In this document: positions 23,481-37,200 of the stretch, one piece after another
Layout of the letters: the number at the start of each line of letters is the position of its first letter
Position numbering within the stretch: position 1 is the stretch's first letter
Assembly: GCA_016081115.2 (NCBI GenBank)
Contig: CM071926.1
Coordinates: 14,583,971-14,647,970, forward strand
DNA length: 64,000 nt
From: Rehmannia glutinosa
Taxonomy: Eukaryota > Streptophyta > Magnoliopsida > Lamiales > Orobanchaceae
Direction of reading: 5' to 3'
Notes under the pieces: model-generated
What the model was told of the DNA's origin: nothing
What the model saw: only the letters and a program-made list of their open reading frames with translations
Databases searched by the model: none
Program-made: the position numbers and the translations under genes

Positions 23481-26400
23481 TACTAGTAAGAAACACGTGC
23501 GTCGCACGTGATCCACATGACTTTACTAAAATAATTTTATTATTTAATAATTTTATTAATTAATATTAAAATATTAAAAACTGAAATAAATATTAATTAA
23601 ATTTATATATTACACAATATTTAATATATATTTTACTTTACTTTAATTATAGATCGATATGAATTATTAAATAACCAGTTTAAATAACTCAATCCCACAA
23701 AAAATTTACAATTAGTATAACAACGAAATAAGTTTTATATTAGCTTACAATTACATTCACGGGTCTTTTATTTCATTGTTATAGCTAGAAAAGTCTTTTC
23801 TATTACATGATTTTTGGATTCTTTTAGCATTTGATGTATTTACATAATCAGACAAATAATTTAGCTTATAAATCATAAATTAATGATTAGTAAATCACAT
23901 GCAAGTTATCACATTAATAAAAAAATAATTAATTAAATATTATACTAAATCCATCATAATATCATCATTTTATTTGTTGTTGTTATTCAGTCAAAATAAA
24001 ATAAAATAAAGGTTAGTCAAATTCTTATATTTCATGTGCTTACTTCTTTTATTCTATCTCAGTTCTTCGATTAAAGAAATGTAAAAAAAAATACAATATA
24101 ATATATATATAAAAAAATCATATATTATTTTAGTTCTAGTAATAAAGTCAATATTTTATCATTAACACTTAAACTTAAAGTTTGTAGTCCTCCTATTTCC
24201 AGTATCTTAAAAATAATAAACATTAACCTAATATATAAAACAATTAATCCATTATTTTCATCGAGAGTCAGGTATTAAATAAAACTATGAAGAAGTGATA
24301 AGTCGAAAGTATTGAAACTCTATTCAATTGCACACAAAATATCTTTATTTAATAAATAATAAAACCAAAGACAGTCTTATGAAAGAAAAAATAAGTTAAC
24401 AATTTTCACATGCCAATCTTCAATAATTGAATATAATACTAATTAACTTTTATGCTTGAATTTCTTTTTGCATTCTCTTATGTTTTTAAGAGTTATACAT
24501 AATAAACTAAAACTAATATAGTTTTTAAATTTCATAAAGTTTTAGAAAGATACGTTATATTATTAGAGTTTGTACTTTCAATTGAATTTTTGGCTATTTT
24601 GGTTATATTAATATTTACATAGTTGCAAATTTTGTGAGTCGTATAGTTATGAAAATTGCAATTATTCTTAATATACTGAACTAAATCTGTATTTGTTTGA
24701 AGAGACTGTAAAGTTAAAATCAATCTCATTTAATTTCGTTTATAAAATCATATTATTTGTTGTAAAATATAATTATCAATCCATTTTTAGTGTTTTTATT
24801 GAGAAAATAGTATATAGTATTTTAATCTTTATTTAAAATTTTGATTGAATTTTTTATCAAATAAAAAAATATAGTTGTCAAAAATTTAGATATCAAGTGT
24901 TAAACCCCCCTAACTATTCTCTTCCGCCTCCTTATGCCAGGAATAATTTATATTATGTAGCACTAAATATGGTCACTTCACTCCAATTTATTAGTATATA
25001 TAGTTTAACATAATAAATTTGATGCATAAATATTATTTTGAATATTTTAATTATTATATTGGTGCCTAAATTAACACGTAATTTAAGAAATATTAATATT
25101 TGACATAAATATCAAACTATATCATATTAAATAAGTTTAATTTATTTATTTATTTACAATTTCATATATATACAGTGACTTTCCATTTCTGATTCTTGTT
25201 TTCAAGTTTTTCATAATATTTGATTTGGTAAAAAATTAGAATAATTTGTACCCAATTTTATAATAATTGTCTTTGTTCTTGAATATTTATAAGTCACGAA
25301 GGTGTGCTTTTAAAATAAACTGAGATTTTATCAAAAATATCAAATTATACATATTATATGAAAGCCATTTAATTTTTCTTTTGAATTCCTAGTTATGACC
25401 CTCATATTTTTTTTTAACTATTTACTTTTATTCTTTCAAATCTTTATAATATGTTTCATTTGGTTTAATCCTAAACTATTTATATATGTGAGATTAACCT
25501 CCAAAATTATTTAGATCAATCTCAACTCATTAATGTCAAGTATAACCATTTATTTTTTTAATATTTTTTATTCTTAGTTTTCACTTTTATTTGTTGTAAT
25601 TATATCATTTACTTAGTTTTTATGAATGTTATGTTAGTATTTGAACTAATATATAATTTGTAATATATAATTACTTTCTCAGTAGTCAATTTGTTACATA
25701 TTAAATGAGTTTATTTATTTTTTCTTTAGCATAGCAGATATGATCTTTTAGACCAATCCAATTTTAGCTCATGTTTTACTCTTTCACACCATTTTATTAA
25801 AATTTAATTATTTGTTATATGTTTTTACTATAAATAGGTATCATAATAATATTTTCAACTTATAATTTTTAAGGGTGTAATTTTCAAACGACATTCAAGT
25901 TTTATCACAAATATCAATTTATATACATATAGATTTTTTTTTATTAAGTTTGTCTTCTTTGTTTTTGTTATAAATTTATATATACAACTTTTAACACTTT
26001 TATGCACTTGTTCTTAAAATTTATAGGATATAAAACAATCGAAAGATTGAAATCATAATATATTAAAAAATAATAAATTAGAAACTAAAGTTTATAATGT
26101 TATATATAGAAAATTATGTAAAAGTCATATTAACACTTATAGTTAAAAATGAAAAGGTAATGTTTTTGTCGCGATAAATTTGTTTTAGTTCTTGTTCGCT
26201 TTTTTTTTATGTTAATCTTATTCTTTTTATTTTGTACTTTTTATTTTACTGATATGGCTAATTAAAATAAAATATACATGAAATTGAAATAAAACTCAAA
26301 TATAAAACTCTCTTGTTTTCAATATTATTTCTTTAACAACCATTAATAAATTAATTTTTAAATTAAATAATTACGAATTGAGGGAGAATTTTTCGACCAT

Positions 26401-27150
26401 TAAGAAATTTGTATTTTCTCTACTTTTTATTTAGCATCAAAACCACCTAAAATATTTTTTAATTTATTTTTTCTTATCGTGTACATTGTAATTTGATATT
26501 TTTCTGAATTATAATATACATATTTAATTATTGAGAAAATTTAAAAGAATATAAGAAATATACAATTTTGCATCATACTAAAAGTTAAATAGTTAAAATT
26601 TTCTTCTATAACGACTTGTGTATATGTTTAGAACATATAGTTGAAGATTTTGAAACCTAGTTTAAATTTTAAATGATTTTATAAGAAATTTAAAGTATTC
26701 TTAGTGTTATGATTAAAAATATATATTTTAGATTCTGAAATCTTTTTTTGGCTATAATGAACATCTCTCATATAATTAAACAAAAAATATTAAATAAATA
26801 ACAAAACTATAGAAAAACATACATTCTTAGTGTTTATATAGTGTTGAACTTTATAATGTTAAAATTTTCTCATGTGAAATTCTTATATATGCTTATGACA
26901 TACGGTAAGAAAGCTCTCGAAATCTAGTTTAATATGAAGCTAATATTATTTGAAAATTTAAAATATTTTAAGAGTTATAGCTGAAAGAATAAATACTTTT
27001 AAAATTTAGAATATAAAAGGTCATATTGTCTTATAATTGAACAAATAGAAGCTAAATAAATATCAAATTACTTAGTTGTCCTAAAATTTTACTATGTCTA
27101 AAGGATATTTTGTCCAATCAAAAGTTGCAAGAAACATTCATACTTTTAAG
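23481..27150. other. AT-rich gene-free block, about 3.7 kb
   Basis: Strongly AT-rich with no long ORF on either strand. The left edge carries a 17-nt perfect palindrome CACGTGCGTCGCACGTG (23494-23510) preceded by ATACTAGTAAGAAA, unlike the AT-rich text beyond it. Frequent ATATATA, TTAAAT and homopolymer tracts. No terminal repeats found by eye, so any mobile origin is unproven. Confidence 0.55.
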
Positions 27151-27153
27151 ATA

Positions 27154-27218
27154 GTATTGATATTGATATTGATGATTGATTGATTGATGATTGATTGATA
27201 TTGATGATTGATATAGAT
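27154..27218. repeat. (GATT/GATATT)n microsatellite
   Basis: Mixed run of TGATTGAT and TTGATATTGATATTGATG units directly before the LTR remnant that starts at 27230. Confidence 0.85.
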
Positions 27219-27229
27219 TATCTATAACT

Positions 27230-28402
27230 TGTTGGAAATTTGGTTTTGATAAAACGGGCATCGACCCAACTTTGATCAAATTTTCGGTGGCTAAATATTT
27301 AATTTTGGAGAAATTAAATTATAAATGATTAATCTACGTTTCGAGTAGATATTTGTACTATTTTTTATTTCTAAAAACCGAATTTTGGCGAGTGAAAAAT
27401 TAATACACGAAGTTGGTCACACGAATGTACATTATGCAAAGGGAGTTGAAAGGTTTAGCTTTGTCCCACATAGAATATAAAGCATAGTTTATCCTAGTAT
27501 AAATACTAGAGCCGTCAAAACGGGCCAAACCCGTCGAGCTGGCCTGCCCCGCCATGCCTAAGGTAGGGACGGGTTAGGTGTTTAGGCTTGGCGGGTTGGG
27601 CCGGCGGGCTATCCCGCCAGTAATAAAAAATGGAAAAAATAAGAAGAAGAAATAATAAGAAGTAGAAAAAAAATAGTATAAATGATATTTTATATTTTTA
27701 TCTCTTACAAAAATGTATGTAATATTTTTTTAAAATATGTATTTGTCACCCATTATTTTATTTAACTCATTAAAATTAATAATATGCAAAAACTATTTTT
27801 TTTTTCATTTTTTTTATTTTTTAGGGGTTGGGTTGGGCTAGTATATTTCCAGCTCGCCATAATGGCGGGCCACCCCGCCAACTAGCGGGCTTTTCCGACC
27901 CACTGGATGGCCCGCCCCGCCAGCCCATTTTGACAACTCTAGTAAATACTAGAAGGTGTTATTGGTCTGATATACTATAACACAAGTGGGCCACATGCAC
28001 CCGCTGGCATGGGCAAGGTCCACTATAGTTTTGTCACTTGAACATGGGCTTGGCCCAGTACAAGTGACAGTTAGGCCTGATGAATTTGGACGTTGCAGTT
28101 GTCCAGATTTGTATGTGTCTGTTGGAGTTTGTAACTCCTCAGATAGTGGTCATTGATGGGGTTGTAACACATGACAAGGAAAGTTAATACCCACTCACTC
28201 ATCTGACTTTATTCCATGCAGGTTGGATTTTGTTACCTATATATATGCTAGATTTTTATTGCAGAAGATACATAGTAAATCATACATTTCTCTGCATATT
28301 TTGAAAGTGCTGTCAAAAGTGTTACAATATCTCGAATCACATCTAATTCTGCATTTGAGTTCAGCAACCAGTTCTCACTTCTTCTAGTTCGAAATGTGCT
28401 TT
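27230..28402 (+). mobile_element. Older copia-type LTR remnant, left part
   Basis: Begins TGTTGGAAATTTGG and resembles, in the opposite orientation, the end of the Copia-A LTR (shared TGTTGGAA, CGACCCAA, GGTGGCTAA-like stretches), so it is a related family. It carries a hAT MITE (27507-27941) and is interrupted at 28402 by Copia-A; matching LTR-like sequence resumes at 49208 (AGTCGTTTTATC, GGGAACATTACGTCG). Other end not located. Confidence 0.55.
27507..27941. mobile_element. hAT-like MITE (435 bp) in the LTR remnant
   Basis: Ends TAGAGCCGTCAAAACGGGC and the inverted copy GCCCATTTTGACAACTCTA. Flanks ATAAATAC (27499-27506) and GTAAATAC (27942-27949) match at 7 of 8 positions. Subterminal GGCGGGC / GCCCGCC motifs on both sides of an AT-rich centre; no transposase. 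Confidence 0.88.
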
Positions 28403-29565
28403 TGTTGGGTAAAATTTATAAAGGATTCTGTTTCAAAGAAAATTTGGCTAATGTTTGAAGTGTATGGCTAAGTCGAGGCCTGAATTATATTCAGTCTCCG
28501 CAAGACAAAAGACGCCCCGTATACAGAGTGCTTACTGTTCCGGCGTTCGTCTCTAAGATACAACGACTTTTACTATTCCGGTTTAGCAGCACTTGCAAAA
28601 ACCGAAACTACAACAAACAGCAGGTGTTTGAACTTTCAAGCTTTTGAAGGAGGAAAGTCAATATGCTCGAATGCAATAACCGTTTTATTAATCGATGAAT
28701 TTCGTGTGTTTATTCCATCTGCAGGGGTCGAATAATATAGGTTGAGGTGCCTCGTATGGAAAGATCAAGTCTTTTGGCTCGAAAAGATAGATTTTTAACG
28801 AACAAACACATTTGTTCTGCACTTTGCATCGACGCACGACCTGGCGCACGGCCCGTGCATCTGGCCGTGCGTGGATGCGAACCAAAATGACAAAATTCGG
28901 CCTGGACTTACGACCCGAACACCACGGGGCGTGCGTCGTAGCTGTCTTTCGGATGCAAACAGTCCCGACGACGCACGACCCGACGCCTTACAGGTCATGC
29001 GTCGCCGTGTTTCAGTGCGAACACTGCCTAGTTGAAAAATCCGTTAATTAATTCAAATTAATCAATTAGTTTAAAGGTTTTGGTCCAAAAAGAATAAGGG
29101 CCTTGAAGCCCAAGCCCAAGCCCAGGTCCACGGCTCGTGACCCACGACCATGGCCGACTGGCGGCGGCGACACGCGCGTGCGCGTGTGCTTTGAACTAAA
29201 CCCACAAGCATGTAGGTCCTCACCCCTTTAAAAACTTGGGCGCCCCCATGGGCCCAAACTCATAAGTTCAACTTGAGATAAATATAGTGTGCAAACTTTG
29301 CCTTTTTATCTTATGTGGGTTGTAGAATTTCTCCTTCCCCGCATTTTCCATTTTCCATACCATTTACTTGTATTAAGTGGCTAACTTCTAGCATTAATTT
29401 CTCATTCACCCGGAATTGGTTTTGAGAAATTCCAAATGTTATTCTCATCGACTCTCTTAGTAGAATTTTTACAAATAATTTAATTATATTTTTCACTAAT
29501 GGAAACCACTTAATTATTTAGTCAAAATTGGGTCAACACCCATTTTACCGAACACAATTCCAACA
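28403..29565 (-). repeat. Copia-A 3' LTR
   Basis: 1163 bp, TGTTGGGT...TTCCAACA. Contains a GC-rich variable stretch (28835-29030, CGACGCACGACC-type motifs) that differs strongly from the other LTR, while the flanking parts agree closely. Confidence 0.9.
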
Positions 29566-30103
29566 ATCCCCCATATGAATGAAATTAATGCATGCGTATA
29601 CGCAGATTCACTTGAAAGCCTCGGCAAATCGTTATTGCATCAGGATAGGTAGCTTGTGGCTTTGAACCTTCCTTAGTAAAATACTCTCGGATTTACTAGC
29701 TGCTTAGTAACGCGATGTTTGGAACTACTCAGCCATTTGTGTAAATCGAGACAACAGTACTTACACAATAACAACTCTAACACTTGTTCTCACGTTGTGT
29801 CCATTTCTGGACCATATCTTAGATTCATAAGTGTTTCCTTGAAGCGGCCATTACTTATCGCTTATATAGGTGATCTCCTATTGAAGAGTATCCTGCCATA
29901 CTCCACATTTCGGTATAGGAATAATTAAAAGTCTTAAACTTAACCTCATCACATTCAACAGGTTTTTATTCACTCGGATGTTTCAAGAATGAGCTAACAC
30001 ATTTTCCAAGTGTTCAACTGAGCATTCATAACTTATTTGTCCCATTGAACCAAGGTCTTGGGATCTCCAATTCACAAGATTGGGTTACCGCTATGAACAT
30101 TTT
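29566..30103 (-). other. Copia-A 3' untranslated region with polypurine tract
   Basis: Between the end of RNase H (30104) and the LTR. The minus strand reads CATATGGGGGAT immediately before the LTR, a typical polypurine tract. No ORF with a domain. Confidence 0.6.
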
Positions 30104-32338
30104 TTAAGTTGTGGATTTTAAACTCATTCCCCTTAACAATTTATACAATTGATCTCGATTTATGCCTTTCGTAAGTGGATCCGCAAGGTTTTCCTTTGAC
30201 TTCACGTAGTCAACCGAAATAACCCCATTCGAAATCAACTGTCTAATGGTATTGTGTCTTCGACGTATATGTCTAAACTTACCATTATATATATTACTTT
30301 GTGCCCTTTCATTAATTGCTGATTGACTATCACAGTGTATCATCACAGCAGGCACATGCTTATTCTAACAAGGAATATCCTCTAAGAAGTTTCTAAGCCA
30401 TTCTGCTTCTTTTCCAGCTTTATCTAAAGCAAAAAACTCGGATTCCATAGTGGATCGAGCTATGCACGTTTGCTTAGAAGACTTCCATGACACCGCTCCT
30501 CCACCTATTGTGTAAACATATCCACTCGTGGATTTGGAGTCTTTTGTGTCTGATATCCAATTGGCATCACAGTATCCTTCTAAGTATTCCATAGTTCATG
30601 GTATACTATAAATATCTAAGTACCCTTGTCACGGCTTTCTAGTGATATGTACTCGGGTTACTTGTGAACCTACTTAGTTTACTCACTGAATATGCAATGT
30701 CTGAACGTGTACAATTGGTTAAGTACATCAGACTGCCAATTACCCTTGCATATTCCAGCTGAGAAACTGGTTCGCCTCTATTCTTGGCCAAGTGTAGACT
30801 TAGATCTACAGGTGTCTTAGCCGGAGGACTATCAAAAGCATTAAACTTTCTAAGTATGCTTTCGACATAATGAGATTGTAACAAGACAATTCCATCTGAA
30901 GTTCTAGAGATTTTAATCCCTAATATAACATCAGATAATCCTATATCTTTCATGTCAAAGTTCTTCTTTAACATGTCTTAGTATTCATGATTAAATCATG
31001 ACTACTACTCATAATCAACATATTATCTACATGTTGTATTGCCTTTAATGTAGACACACTTGTCACATTCATTGATCTTGAAACCGTTTGACTTCATAGT
31101 CGAGTCAAACTTTTCATGCCATTGGTTAAGTGTTTGTTTTAGTCCATAAAGTGACTTAACAAGTTTACATACATTTCACTCTTGACCAGGTGCAACGTAC
31201 CCCTCGGGTTGTTCCATATAAATCTCCTCTTCAAGCTCACCATTCAAGAAGGCAGTCTTAACGTCCATTTGATGTATCTCAAGGTTATGCAAAGATGCAA
31301 TAGCAATAAGAACACGAATGGACGTAATCCTCGTGACAGGAGAATATGTATCGAAGAAGTCATATCCCTCCTTTTGTCTAAACCCTTTGGCTACCAAACG
31401 GGCTTTATACTTGTCAATAGATCCATCTACTTTATACTTTCTTTTAAGGATCCACTTGCATCTCAAAGGTTTGCAACCCGGTGGGAGATCAACTAACTCC
31501 CAAGTGTGCTTTTGCATGATGAAATCTATCCCATTATTGATAGCTTCTTTCCAGAGATGAGCTTCTGGACTAGACAATGCTTTTTGAATAGTTCGGGGTT
31601 CGTTTTCTAACATATAAGTTAGAAAATCAGGACAAAAAGACTTAGCTACTTTTGTCCTTTTATTACGTCTTGGTTCATCTTCATCATCACTTTGAGATAA
31701 CCTTGTAGTTTCATAAGTTCGTTTACTCGAATTTTCTTCTTTCCGTTCTTTGTTCGGAAAGATATTCTCAAAGAATACAACATTCATTGACTCAATGATC
31801 CCTTCATTTATATCAGGAATAGCTGACTTGTGCACTAAAAAGTGATATGCACTACTGTTGTTAGCATATCCAATGAAAGCACAATCGATCGTCTTCAGAC
31901 TGATTCTAACTTATTTCGGCTTAGGTACTTCGACTTTAGCCAAACACCCCCACACTTTGAGGTATTTATATGACGGTTTACGTCCCTTCCATAACTCATA
32001 TGGAGTTTCGTTTTTACCTTTGTGTGGGATCTTATTAAGAATGTAGTTTGCAGAAAGTATGGCTTCCCCCCACAAGTTTTGGAGTAAGCCAGAACTTAAC
32101 AACATCACATTCGTCATTTCCTTAAGAGTACGATTTTTGCGTTCTGCAACTCCATTTGATTGAAGTGAGTAAGGTGCAGCCGTTTGATAAATTATACCCA
32201 CTTCCGAGCAAAATTCTTCAAATGGAGCAACATACTCTCCGCCTCTATCACTTCGAATCATCTTAATTTTCAACTTCATTCTTATAAGTTTTAAAAGCTA
32301 CTAAAGCTTCATCTTTGCTTTTCAAAATATATACATAG
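30104..32338 (-). pseudogene. Copia-A pol, distal part: integrase core, RT, RNase H
   Basis: In element order: integrase core with IRSDRGGEY and SNGVAERKNRTL (32279-31911), a GKGRKPSYKYLKVWG-type end of integrase, RT with VDLPPGCKPLRCKWILKRK, KARLVAKGF and MDVKTAFLNGELEEEIYM (31835-31176), RT/connection with LGIKISR and GSLMYLTNCTRSDIA (30974-30639), then RNase H with GYCDANWISDTKDSKSTSGY and CDSQSAI, ending LADPLTKG. The catalytic YVDD box near 31020-31030 reads HVDN, so the polymerase would be inactive, and there are stops and frameshifts between the pieces. Confidence 0.88.
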
Positions 32339-32343
32339 CAATA

Positions 32344-33919
32344 TGTAGGTCCCAAGGGGTGTGAGTGTAAGGTTTAGAAGGGGGGGTTGAATAAACCTTA
32401 CCAACTTTTTGATTTAGTCCTTTTAAAATCGTTCAGAGTTAATTCTTCACAACTAAGTCCTTGATGGACAGCTAAGTTAGTTAACCAGCAGAGTTAGCCA
32501 CTCAACAAACTCGACTGAGCTATTGATAGAATAACTCAGCTGCTTAGTCTAAAGATTAACTCAACTGTGAAATGTTTTCAGCGGAAGACTTTAACACCCT
32601 TGAATTTTGTTTAGATTTGTTTTAACACTTGGTTTTAGCACTTTGTTAAATATCAATTGGATAGCAAATTTATCAGCAGATATAAAGTAATATGCGAGAA
32701 TTGAAGTCTTTGAAATTTAAATGACACAATAAATTTTATAGAGGTTCGAAGATGGGGTAATTCTTCTAATCCTCTCTTCTCCAACTCCGGAGGAATCCAC
32801 TAAGTATTGATCGAGTACAAAGTGGTTATCACCCGGAAGCAAGTCTTGATCACACTGGTGACTTGATCCTTTGGGACTCGAGTCTGGAGATGCCTTGGTC
32901 ACACACGGTGGCTTCTCGTCCGGCTCGGCTTCTTCACAGGGCAGGTGCATTTTACACTACTACTGACTCACTTGCTCAAGTTTCTGGATTTGATCACGAA
33001 GCCCTCCAAGAACTTAAGACGGTTCGACCTTGAACCTTTCTACAACCCCCTGCGGAATATAGACCCCTTTGTTCCTTCAAATGTTTCCTCTTCAATCGAT
33101 TGAAGTCGTCTTTCTTTCCTTCACGGTGAGTGTTGGATTGATTTCCTTCAAGTTCGGCCGAGGATTAAGTTTGAATGACTTGAGAATATTTTGTAGGTTA
33201 CAACTCAAATGATAGCTTGAATGTTCGTAGTACGGGTGTAGTCAAGGTAACCCCTTCTCAAATTGATTCATCAGCCTTTTATAGTGTTCTTTTGAAAATC
33301 GCAGTTGAAGAGATAGGCTAATTTTCAAAAGACACTTGTGGTCGTTGGCTTGTCTTGTTGCGATCCTTGAAATTGACATTTACTTGTATTGAATGAACCT
33401 TTAGCTTTTCGAGTTCGACACAGTGCGTCTTCCCATTGGTTTATTCCTTTTGCATGCTTCTGGGATCGAGCACTTTAAGAAAGCGTATGGAAGTATTACT
33501 TGTTTAAGTAACTTTCTTGACTTTTGTGCAATGGATCCTTTCCGGTTATTGTCTTGACTTGCGAGTTCTTAACTTCCCGGATGACTTGAGTCGACTTCCA
33601 ATCATGGATGACTCATTTGTCACTTCAACTTGAGACTTGGCTATCTTGGGTTGACTTGTGACACTTCACACAACAGTGCATCTCGGTGATACTTCTCGGT
33701 CGAGTTCTGTCTTCTCTTCCTTGCCATACTCAGCTGCATCACATCGGAGTCTTCATTCTAGTCTCCAGTTGACTTCTTGCATATTTAGGCATAGCTGACT
33801 TAACTCAGCTCGAACATCCCTATCTATTACAATGCAAGTTACAAAGAAAATTGGGTGCCAACTTTCTAGTCTAAGTTTTACGTGGCATTCATCAAAATCT
33901 AAAAATAAATTTCCCAACA
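32344..33919 (-). repeat. Copia-B 3' LTR (1576 bp)
   Basis: TGTAGGTCCC...CCCAACA. Nearly collinear with 44933-46452; most differences fall at CAG/CTG sites (for example ACTCAGCTGCTTAG here vs ACTTTCATTTGCTTAG there), and the other copy is slightly shorter. Confidence 0.92.
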
Positions 33920-33943
33920 ATTTCCCCCTTTTTGATGATGCCA
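33920..33943 (-). other. Copia-B polypurine tract
   Basis: The minus strand reads AAAAAGGGGGAAATT directly before the 3' LTR end TGTTGGG, confirming minus orientation. Confidence 0.8.
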
Positions 33944-34235
33944 AAACTTAAAGCATATATGCAAAATGTAAATATCAAAGATACATACAGATAGTGCAAT
34001 AACAGATAATGTATGCGTAGAATCAATCTGTTTATTGATCATAACATTCTTGTCCTTTACACAATTTGTTTACAAAGTGTATCGAGCAAACATCTATGTC
34101 TACGCAAAAAAAAATAGAGAAATTCAGATTTCTTATTCAAAGTCTGGAAGACTTACATACTTATATATTTACAATAGTAAATTACATGAAGGGATGGACA
34201 ACAACACTTCATCTCCTTCACGCTCTCTTCTTTCC

Positions 34236-37200
34236 TCATCCTCTGTCTCTCTTCTCGACCTTTTTCTTCTTCTTCACCGCTTTCTTTTTCTCATATGCTT
34301 TTCTGGCAGCTTCATCTCTTCTTTTTCTTTCTTGTCTTTCTTCCCACAGCTGAGTTTGTCTTTTATTCTCTTCCTCGATTCTCTTTACATACTCAACATT
34401 GTTCTTGGCCACTTGCAAGTTAGCTACTTCGTCAAACCCAGCTCAATAGATCCATCCTTTCTTCCCTGGATCTATGTATTCTATATTTTTGGGTAGAGGT
34501 CTAGGTCTGAAACCTCTTCCTCCACTGCTTCTTCCTCTTCCTCTGGGTGTGTATTGTACTGGGGCCTTCTTCTTCCCAGCTGAGTGACCAGCAGAGTGAT
34601 CAGCAGAGCGACTGCCAGTAGTCTGCTGCCTTTCAGCTTCTTCACATAGCTTGAGGCCTTTTTCCCAATACAAGTCCCAGGCTTGGGCCATGGTCATGTT
34701 CTCGAAGTATCCCTCGGATGCGAGCGTCTTGAATTCATCAACAGATCTCGGCTCGGTTCCGACGTCTGAAATGGCATTAGTGTCTCTTCCTGCTGGAATG
34801 CCTCCATATTGTTTCAGTATGTCCATTGCACGGGCATCCATTTTTCTTTCAATCTCCGTCATCTCTTGCTTCTACTATTTTCCTCTTCTCGGACATGGGC
34901 ACGCAGAGTGTTGGAGCGGCAGAAATCATTGGAACCTTTTGATTATGTCATTTGTGACAAGTCCTTGTTGAGGGGTTCTAGCAACCATTAACGTCATGTC
35001 TTTCGAACCTTCCCCCTCAACCAATTTTCCCTTCTTTTCTCTTCTCTGTTCTTCAGCTGTCTTTGCCTTTACAACTGCGTCCTTCTTCTCGGCTGCGGAT
35101 TCTTTCAACATTTTTAGGTATTCCTCTTCCCCCTTTTTGGCATCATCAAAGGAGAGAGGAACCCCCTGAAACATGCCGACAAGCATGAAATCTAGACGGT
35201 GATAGGAAGTTCGCTTGGACTCTGCTGCAGAGTAAGCTGCTCGAAATTCTGAGCGGGTGGCTTTCGACTCGGCTGTCACCAACTTCATTTCAGCCATAAG
35301 AAGGCTGAATTTTGTATTCATATTTTCTTCCACTCGCAGAAGTTCTTTTCGATGAAATTCGCGCAGCAGTTCTATCTCTGTGGTATGAGATTCATGCATT
35401 CTGTCAATGTTTTCTTGCATTCTTCTCTTCATATCAGGCGTTATCGGCGCTCGGATCAGCATCTTATTGTACAATGATTTGAAGTATCGAACTTGTTCCA
35501 CACGCATTGTTCTTCTTTGTTGCCACCATTCCCGGATCCTGACTACTATTCCACGCAGACCAGCAGTATGGTTAGCATCTCAGTTATCCAGCCGCATATC
35601 CAATGAGGCCTGGTGCCTTTCCATCTTCTCAATCTCCGCAAAGATAGCCTTGAAAACTTCTCGAACCTCAGTTGTTACCTCTGTCTCAGCTGGCGGCCAA
35701 GCAGCGTCAAAGTCAAAGTCTGCTGGAACGATGGTGTCTGTTGGAATGATGGGATCAGGTTTATGGAAACGTCATTGATCTCTAGCTGATTCATCATCAA
35801 GAGTGGGCAGCTCTAGTGAGAAGGGAAACGTTTCTTCAAAAGCATCATCACGGACATAGGGAATGCATTCAGCGGTAACTTCGTGGCGTGATGTGCCCGG
35901 TTGTGTTGATTCTCATTGCCGCAACTTTGGGAGCCTGCAGTGATTGGCATGATTAATTTGGGGTTTGTTGTGGTATGGACCCGGTGGCCGAGCCTCAATC
36001 GCTCTCAAGCAGCTCGGTCGGTCTCGGTGGTGCTTCCTATTGAGTTGTCCGGTCCTCGGCCCGTATCGGTGGCGTCATCGGAAGATGATGAGATTTGGAG
36101 AGGTGGCTCATCATCGAAATTGAAAGTTTGGCGAGTAGCCTTAAGATCGGACTTCCTCGTGCTTGGGAGAACATCCTCAATTTGAAGTCTTTTGGATTTG
36201 CGGTGGGGGATGACTAAACCGTCTTCACCTTCGGATCCAGGAAATGTTACATCGAGTTGTATTGGGAATCGTGAAGAGCACTTATCTCCTTCTCGGATGC
36301 ATCAATGATAGTAGGAGGATTTTCGTCCTTCGTCTCTTTACCCAGGAAGTCTCAACCTCTCGTTGGCCTTCACTACCTCCCGCAATCTCAAGCAGCGGCG
36401 AGGCCTTGGACAATCCTTCCGGACTCAACTGTCTTAGGGTCGAGAGGTGGCATCCACCGGAGTCTCAACTCCATGGATTGCACTTTCATCGCCCGAGTGT
36501 TAACTCCCGGGCGAGATCCATCTTGTGCCTCTCGCTTGGCGCGTCATTTAACCTTGAGCGGTTGGCACTTTGGTGAGACAGTCTCAAGCTGTTTGAGCCT
36601 CGTCGTGACAACTTGCTATGTATGTCTGTTTGTTTTTCCTTCTCCACTTCGCCTCCTAGATTCGTTATGGGGTCAGTGCAGCATTCTCCGACCTAGGCTG
36701 CGGTGGAGGGAGTTTCCCCTCGGCCAAAGACACACACCGGTGAGTGACTTTGAATGGGGTCACTCTTCTCCGGACTCCATTTTTTTCTGTGAGTTGTCGG
36801 TAGTTGGGGCAGGTGGTAAAGCACCTTCAGTAGGGGTTGGCTCGACTTGGGTCCCCAAGTTCCCAGTTTCATTGTCAATTCCCTTAATGCCTTCATCAGA
36901 GTGAGCGGGGAAGTGGTAGCAACAACAACGATCATGCATTTGCGCACCACTCCCATAGGATCAATCTCTAGCTGTGATTTGGAAGATTTTCCAGGTCCTT
37001 CCACCAGCTGTTGCTCATGAATCATTCTGGATTCCCGCATGGCTGCCTGCATTTCCATCTCTTCAGAAAGCGGCCGGTAGGTCCAGATCCTCATCACTTT
37101 CTGAAAGCATATCAAGATGTGGATGAGTATGATCAATGGTTCGATTAGATGACAGAATCGGCTTTCTCTTGACTTCCTCGCGAGTCTCTCCTTCTCCTTA

